Assembly (NCBI GenBank): GCA_964578175.1
Contig: CAZOBH010000003.1
Location: 27,874-91,873, forward strand
Reading direction: 5' to 3'
Source: RUG11788 sp964578175
GTDB lineage: Bacteria; Bacillota_I; Bacilli_A; RF39; UBA660
DNA: 64,000 nt
Shown here: positions 60,772 through 64,000 of the stretch, one piece after another
Position numbering within the stretch: the stretch's first letter is position 1
Layout: every line of letters begins with the position of its first letter
Made by a program: the position numbers and the translations under genes
Notes under the pieces: model-generated
Seen by the model: only the letters and a program-made list of their open reading frames with translations
Databases searched by the model: none
What the model was told of the DNA's origin: nothing

Positions 60772-61202
60772 TAAATCATCTCTTTTTCCATAAGAATTCC
60801 ATCAATTCCTTTATAATAACCTTTTCTAGTTGCAATTTCAATAAATCCTTCTTTTTTATAAAGTTCGATAGCCGGATTATTATTTTTATTAACCTCCAAT
60901 GTAATATTCTTTATGTTATCTTTTTTTCCATCTTCAATTACTTTATTAATTAATTTCGTTCCTATTTTATTTTTTCTATATTTCTCTAAAACATATACAT
61001 AATCAATTTCATATCTGTCATATATTTTAGATACTTCTACAAAACCAATTATCTTATTATCTAATTTATAGATATAAATAGTTAAAAAAGGGTTATTAAC
61101 ATTTTTTAAATCTTTTTTTTGTTCTATCAACTCATTATATATAACTTGAAGTTCATTTATTAATTTATTATCGTCAAAATTAACAATTTCAATCATTTCC
61201 AT
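60771..61202 (-). CDS. rimI: Ribosomal protein S18-alanine N-acetyltransferase-like GNAT protein
   Basis: 143 aa, GNAT fold. CoA-binding motif A 'VLEKYRKNKIGTKLINKVIEDGKK' and motif B 'LEVNKNNNPAIELYKKEGFIEIATRKGYY' are typical of RimI, which acetylates the N-terminus of uS18. The place between tsaB and tsaD, a common RimI position, supports the name. Overlaps tsaB by 14 nt. Confidence 0.88.
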   Translation of the reverse strand: MEMIEIVNFDDNKLINELQVIYNELIEQKKDLKNVNNPFLTIYIYKLDNKIIGFVEVSKIYDRYEIDYVYVLEKYRKNKIGTKLINKVIEDGKKDNIKNITLEVNKNNNPAIELYKKEGFIEIATRKGYYKGIDGILMEKEMI

Positions 61203-61827
61203 TATTAAGTTTTTCCTCAGCTTCAGTTAGTTTCAAATAGTTAGCATCTATTCCGTGAGGATTAACATTTTCTCTTTCTTTATATCTATTAACAATCTCT
61301 AATATATCAGGATCATATTTAACAATATCTCCATCTAAATCTATATCATCATTTGTAATATAAATAAAATTATCAGACATATTATTTATTGCAGTTTCTA
61401 TAACTGACTTTTTAACATATTGATCTTTAAGTATAGAGTTTCCTTTATTATCATAGATTCCCGAATATACATATTCTCTTCTAGCATCTATAATTGGTAC
61501 AACAAAATCACAATCAGTTTTAATTGTTGACATAGCTTCTAAGCTAGAAATTAAAGAAATTGGTATATTTAATGCCCATGAATATACTTTAGCAATAGTA
61601 ATACCAATTCTACACCCAGTAAAACTTCCTGGACCATTTACTAATATAATTTTTTCGATATCATTTGGTTTCACATCGATATCATTTAACATATCTACTA
61701 TTGTTGCTAAAGCCATAGTTGATAATTCATGATCGAATCTTTTTTTTACTTGACCTAATATTTCATTATTTTCAACAACACCTGTGTATAAATAATTTGA
61801 TGTAGTATCTACATATAAAATTTTCAT
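61189..61827 (-). CDS. tsaB: tRNA threonylcarbamoyladenosine biosynthesis protein TsaB
   Basis: 212 aa from ATG at 61827 (GTGGAGTTATAGT before it); the longer frame to 61842 is not needed. TsaB is the dimeric partner of TsaD. 'MKILYVDTTSNYLYTGVV' and 'EKIILVNGPGSFTGCRIGITIAKVYSW' are typical. It overlaps tsaE by 4 nt (ATGA-type) and rimI by 14 nt. Confidence 0.95.
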   Translation of the reverse strand: MKILYVDTTSNYLYTGVVENNEILGQVKKRFDHELSTMALATIVDMLNDIDVKPNDIEKIILVNGPGSFTGCRIGITIAKVYSWALNIPISLISSLEAMSTIKTDCDFVVPIIDARREYVYSGIYDNKGNSILKDQYVKKSVIETAINNMSDNFIYITNDDIDLDGDIVKYDPDILEIVNRYKERENVNPHGIDANYLKLTEAEEKLNNGND

Positions 61828-62276
61828 ACTATAACTCCACAAATATCTTCGTACTTTTTACCTCTAGGTATAATCTTAATTATTCTTGTATCTTCATCTG
61901 TAATTTTAAACTTAATATCCAATCTTTCTTCTGGTAGATCATCTTCTATCATATCTGCCCATTCAATGATTGTTACTCCTCCCTTAGTGAAATATTCATC
62001 TATTCCAATTCCATCTACTTTACCATCTAATCTATATACATCCATATGGTATAAAGGAAGTTCTCCTGATGTATATTCTTTAATAATTGTAAAAGTAGGT
62101 GAAGTTACATCTTCTTTAATACCTAATGCTTGAGCAAAACCTTTTGCAAATACAGTCTTACCACTACCTAGATCTCCATACAAACAAATAACCATATTTG
62201 GGAATTTTTCAGATTCAATGTTTTGAGCTAACTCTATTGTATCGTTAATATCATATGAATTTATCTTTTCTACCAT
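61824..62276 (-). CDS. tsaE: tRNA threonylcarbamoyladenosine biosynthesis ATPase TsaE
   Basis: 150 aa from ATG at 62276, placed 6 nt after AGGTGATTGAG; a GTG three codons upstream overlaps the ribosome site. P-loop 'LYGDLGSGKTVFAKGFAQALG', 'VTSPTFTIIKEYTSG' and 'LYHMDVYRLDG' are the family motifs. It provides ATPase-driven turnover of the TsaB-TsaD complex. First gene of tsaE-tsaB-rimI-tsaD-rnr. Confidence 0.96.
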   Translation of the reverse strand: MVEKINSYDINDTIELAQNIESEKFPNMVICLYGDLGSGKTVFAKGFAQALGIKEDVTSPTFTIIKEYTSGELPLYHMDVYRLDGKVDGIGIDEYFTKGGVTIIEWADMIEDDLPEERLDIKFKITDEDTRIIKIIPRGKKYEDICGVIV

Positions 62277-62303
62277 CTCAATCACCTATTCCATTATAGC
62301 AAA

Positions 62304-62331
62304 TAAAAAAGAGACTAGACAATCTCTTTTA
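62304..62331 (-). terminator. Terminator of the DHH phosphodiesterase gene
   Basis: An 8-bp stem (AAAAGAGA/TCTCTTTT) with an 8-nt loop and T-rich tail on the minus strand, just after the stop at 62338. Confidence 0.75.
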
Positions 62332-62337
62332 AAAGTT

Positions 62338-63573
62338 TTAAAACGTTTTCTCAATTTTATGACAATTAGGTGTCATTGTTAATATTTTTTCTCTTGTTTC
62401 TCTAATTGTTGACTCATCTCTTTTTTCAATTTGAGCACTAGCCATCTTTGTGCTACCACCACCGCCAAATCTTTCCATTATTTGACCAGCATCATATTTT
62501 CCATTAGATCTACAATGAATGCTTATAATATCATCATCAATTTCACCAATTGAAAAAGTTAATCCAGCATATTCTCTTAAAGCATTAGCTACTTTAGAAA
62601 GTTTTACTTTAGATGTTCTTTCTTCATCAATTACAATTGCCAATGTATCTCTAACTGATATTGGGTCCAATTTATCAACTTCTGGTATTTCATCTTCTAT
62701 ACTGAAATCATAAACAACACCTAAAGCTGGAACCATGTTCTTAAGTATAACTCTATATATATCCATGTCAGTAAAAAAATCTGATCTAGAAATGCTTGAA
62801 ACATAAGCAGAATCAGCTTTATATTGTTTCATTAAATTAGCTACAGCAATCATTAAATTATCAGTTCTTAACGATGGAGCTAAATTATCAGTATCCAAAA
62901 TTATTCCAGATAAAAGAGCTGTTGCTATATCAGGTGAAATTCTCAATTTTAGACTTTCTAATAGATTAAATACTATTTCAGAAGCACTTGATCTAGATGG
63001 GTCAATAAAGTGCATAGCTTCCTCTTGAGGTATAGTATTAGAATTAACATTGTGATGATCAATTACTAATACTTTTTTAAATGATTCTAGATCGCCACCT
63101 AAAGAAATTCTATATTTTTGGTTAACATCTGTAACAATTAATGAATCATTTCCTGTTAAAAGTTCAAGACATTTTCTCTTATTTATAAAACGAATGTGTA
63201 CATCACCATGTTCAGTAGAAAATTTATCATCTATTAATCTTCTAACACTTGAATCTAGTCTAAAGTCTGGATCATTTTGAACTATATAGACACCACCTGG
63301 TATTTGAAGACGAGGTATTAAACCTCCATTACGAATCATTGAAGCAGCATAAGATAAACCTACTGCAGAACCAATAGAATCAAGATCGGGTTCATTATGT
63401 CCCACAATAAAAACATTATCAGATTTTAAAACAACTGATTTGAAATATACTCTTAGATTAGAAATAAAATTTTCAGGAACATAAACTTCAGGTTTAACGA
63501 AAGTAGTAAATTCAGTATCTGTTGTTCTTTCGTACTCAGAAATATATGTATCCGATATTCTTCTTGCGCTCAT
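62338..63573 (-). CDS. DHH/DHHA1 phosphodiesterase, GdpP-like without membrane and PAS/GGDEF parts
   Basis: 411 aa. Metal motifs of the DHH family are complete: 'GHNEPDLDSIGS' (Asp63, Asp65), 'VTDV' (Asp149), 'IDHHN' (171-175), 'LDTDN' (227-230). The DHHA1 glycine motif GGGGS (370-374) follows in 'RFGGGGSTKMASAQI'. The sequence style is that of the C-terminal half of GdpP, the c-di-AMP hydrolase, rather than NrnA, but the membrane helices, PAS and degenerate GGDEF domain are missing; about 45 extra N-terminal residues precede the DHH domain. Likely substrates are c-di-AMP or linear dinucleotides (inference). GTGAGGGGGT precedes ATG. Confidence 0.8.
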   Translation of the reverse strand: MSARRISDTYISEYERTTDTEFTTFVKPEVYVPENFISNLRVYFKSVVLKSDNVFIVGHNEPDLDSIGSAVGLSYAASMIRNGGLIPRLQIPGGVYIVQNDPDFRLDSSVRRLIDDKFSTEHGDVHIRFINKRKCLELLTGNDSLIVTDVNQKYRISLGGDLESFKKVLVIDHHNVNSNTIPQEEAMHFIDPSRSSASEIVFNLLESLKLRISPDIATALLSGIILDTDNLAPSLRTDNLMIAVANLMKQYKADSAYVSSISRSDFFTDMDIYRVILKNMVPALGVVYDFSIEDEIPEVDKLDPISVRDTLAIVIDEERTSKVKLSKVANALREYAGLTFSIGEIDDDIISIHCRSNGKYDAGQIMERFGGGGSTKMASAQIEKRDESTIRETREKILTMTPNCHKIEKTF

Positions 63574-63595
63574 AATACCCCCTCACAATGAGCAT

Positions 63596-63624
63596 ATTAT
63601 AACATAAAAAAGAAAAAAAATCCA
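63596..63624 (-). promoter_or_regulatory. Promoter of the DHH phosphodiesterase gene
   Basis: Extended -10 TGTTATAAT on the minus strand with a weak TGGATT at -35 that overlaps the rRNA terminator stem. It starts a transcript right after rRNA transcription ends. Confidence 0.5.
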
Positions 63625-63636
63625 TATACATGGATT
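63613..63636 (-). terminator. Terminator of the rRNA operon
   Basis: A 6-bp stem (AATCCA/TGGATT) with a 6-nt loop followed by eight T on the minus strand, 17 bases after the 5S 3' end. Confidence 0.8.
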
Positions 63637-63652
63637 TTATTGCAAAAAAAAA

Positions 63653-63759
<107 letters not shown>

Positions 63760-63833
63760 ATTTTGATAAATTTATATAGAATAATTCTTTGAAAACTAAG
63801 ATAATGTGTTGACCTAATCAAATTAAACAAATA
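63760..63833 (-). other. 23S-5S spacer
   Basis: A 74-base AT-rich spacer. No tRNA gene is present in it. It includes short sequence able to pair around the 23S 3' end during rRNA processing. Confidence 0.6.

Positions 63834-64000
<167 letters not shown>

Noticed and set aside
63760..63833. tRNA gene in the 23S-5S spacer
   Set aside because: The 74 bases contain no T-arm consensus or acceptor pairing.

Overview
This is a chromosomal segment of a very AT-rich, low-GC Gram-positive (Bacillota/Mollicutes-like) bacterium. Gene content (GatCAB, RNase R, HelD, ECF-type genes next to truA-rplM-rpsI, sortase-type surface proteins, a zinc-binding rpsN, no rpmD) fits a gut Bacilli lineage of the RF39 type with a reduced genome. 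That placement is inference, since no 16S gene is in the window. The standard code is in use: the reading frames are intact with TGA as stop, and the only tRNA-Trp seen has anticodon CCA.

Layout. 1-2.0 kb: a tandem solute-binding-domain membrane sensor, cut by the window edge, with a small anchored partner. 2.0-7.5 kb: gatCAB, an unknown gene and fhs. 7.6-11.6 kb: a compact plus-strand operon of three unknown proteins and a Ycf46-like AAA+ ATPase. 11.6-14.2 kb: an envelope operon with a pilin-like/SleB-like fusion, a lipoprotein and a CPHC thiol oxidoreductase. 14.2-20.5 kb: a COG0523 GTPase, a BI-1 family protein, yidD, an FAD oxidoreductase, a phosphodiester glycosidase and small unknowns. 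20.6-24.4 kb: an accessory island with an Sfp-type transferase, an ART-like protein, a convergently transcribed small-RNA/small-peptide locus, DUF4417, and a toxin/immunity-like pair. 24.5-31.2 kb: tRNA-Trp, an acyl-CoA ligase with a divergent TetR regulator, an HtrA protease, an Abi-type HEPN protein and an HD-domain protein.

31.3-51.5 kb is the translation core, all on the minus strand and read right to left: the S10-spc-alpha cluster from rpsJ to rplQ with secY, adk, map, infA and rpoA, then a membrane protein, an SDR, three degenerate ECF-transporter genes, truA, rplM and rpsI. rpmJ (37 aa) is present; rpmD (L30) is not.

51.5-57.5 kb holds two thioester-domain surface proteins with PDT-type sorting signals, a sortase lacking the usual catalytic arginine, and HelD. 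One surface gene contains cysteine-rich tandem repeats broken by a 100-N assembly gap. 57.5-63.6 kb: rnr, tsaD, rimI, tsaB, tsaE (tRNA t6A synthesis) and a DHH/DHHA1 phosphodiesterase. The window ends in a minus-strand rRNA operon (5S and the 3' end of 23S).

The most promising places for undescribed biology are the AAA+ operon at 7.6-11.6 kb, the small-RNA/toxin island at 22-24.4 kb, the degenerate ECF module and the thioester-adhesin/atypical-sortase pair.
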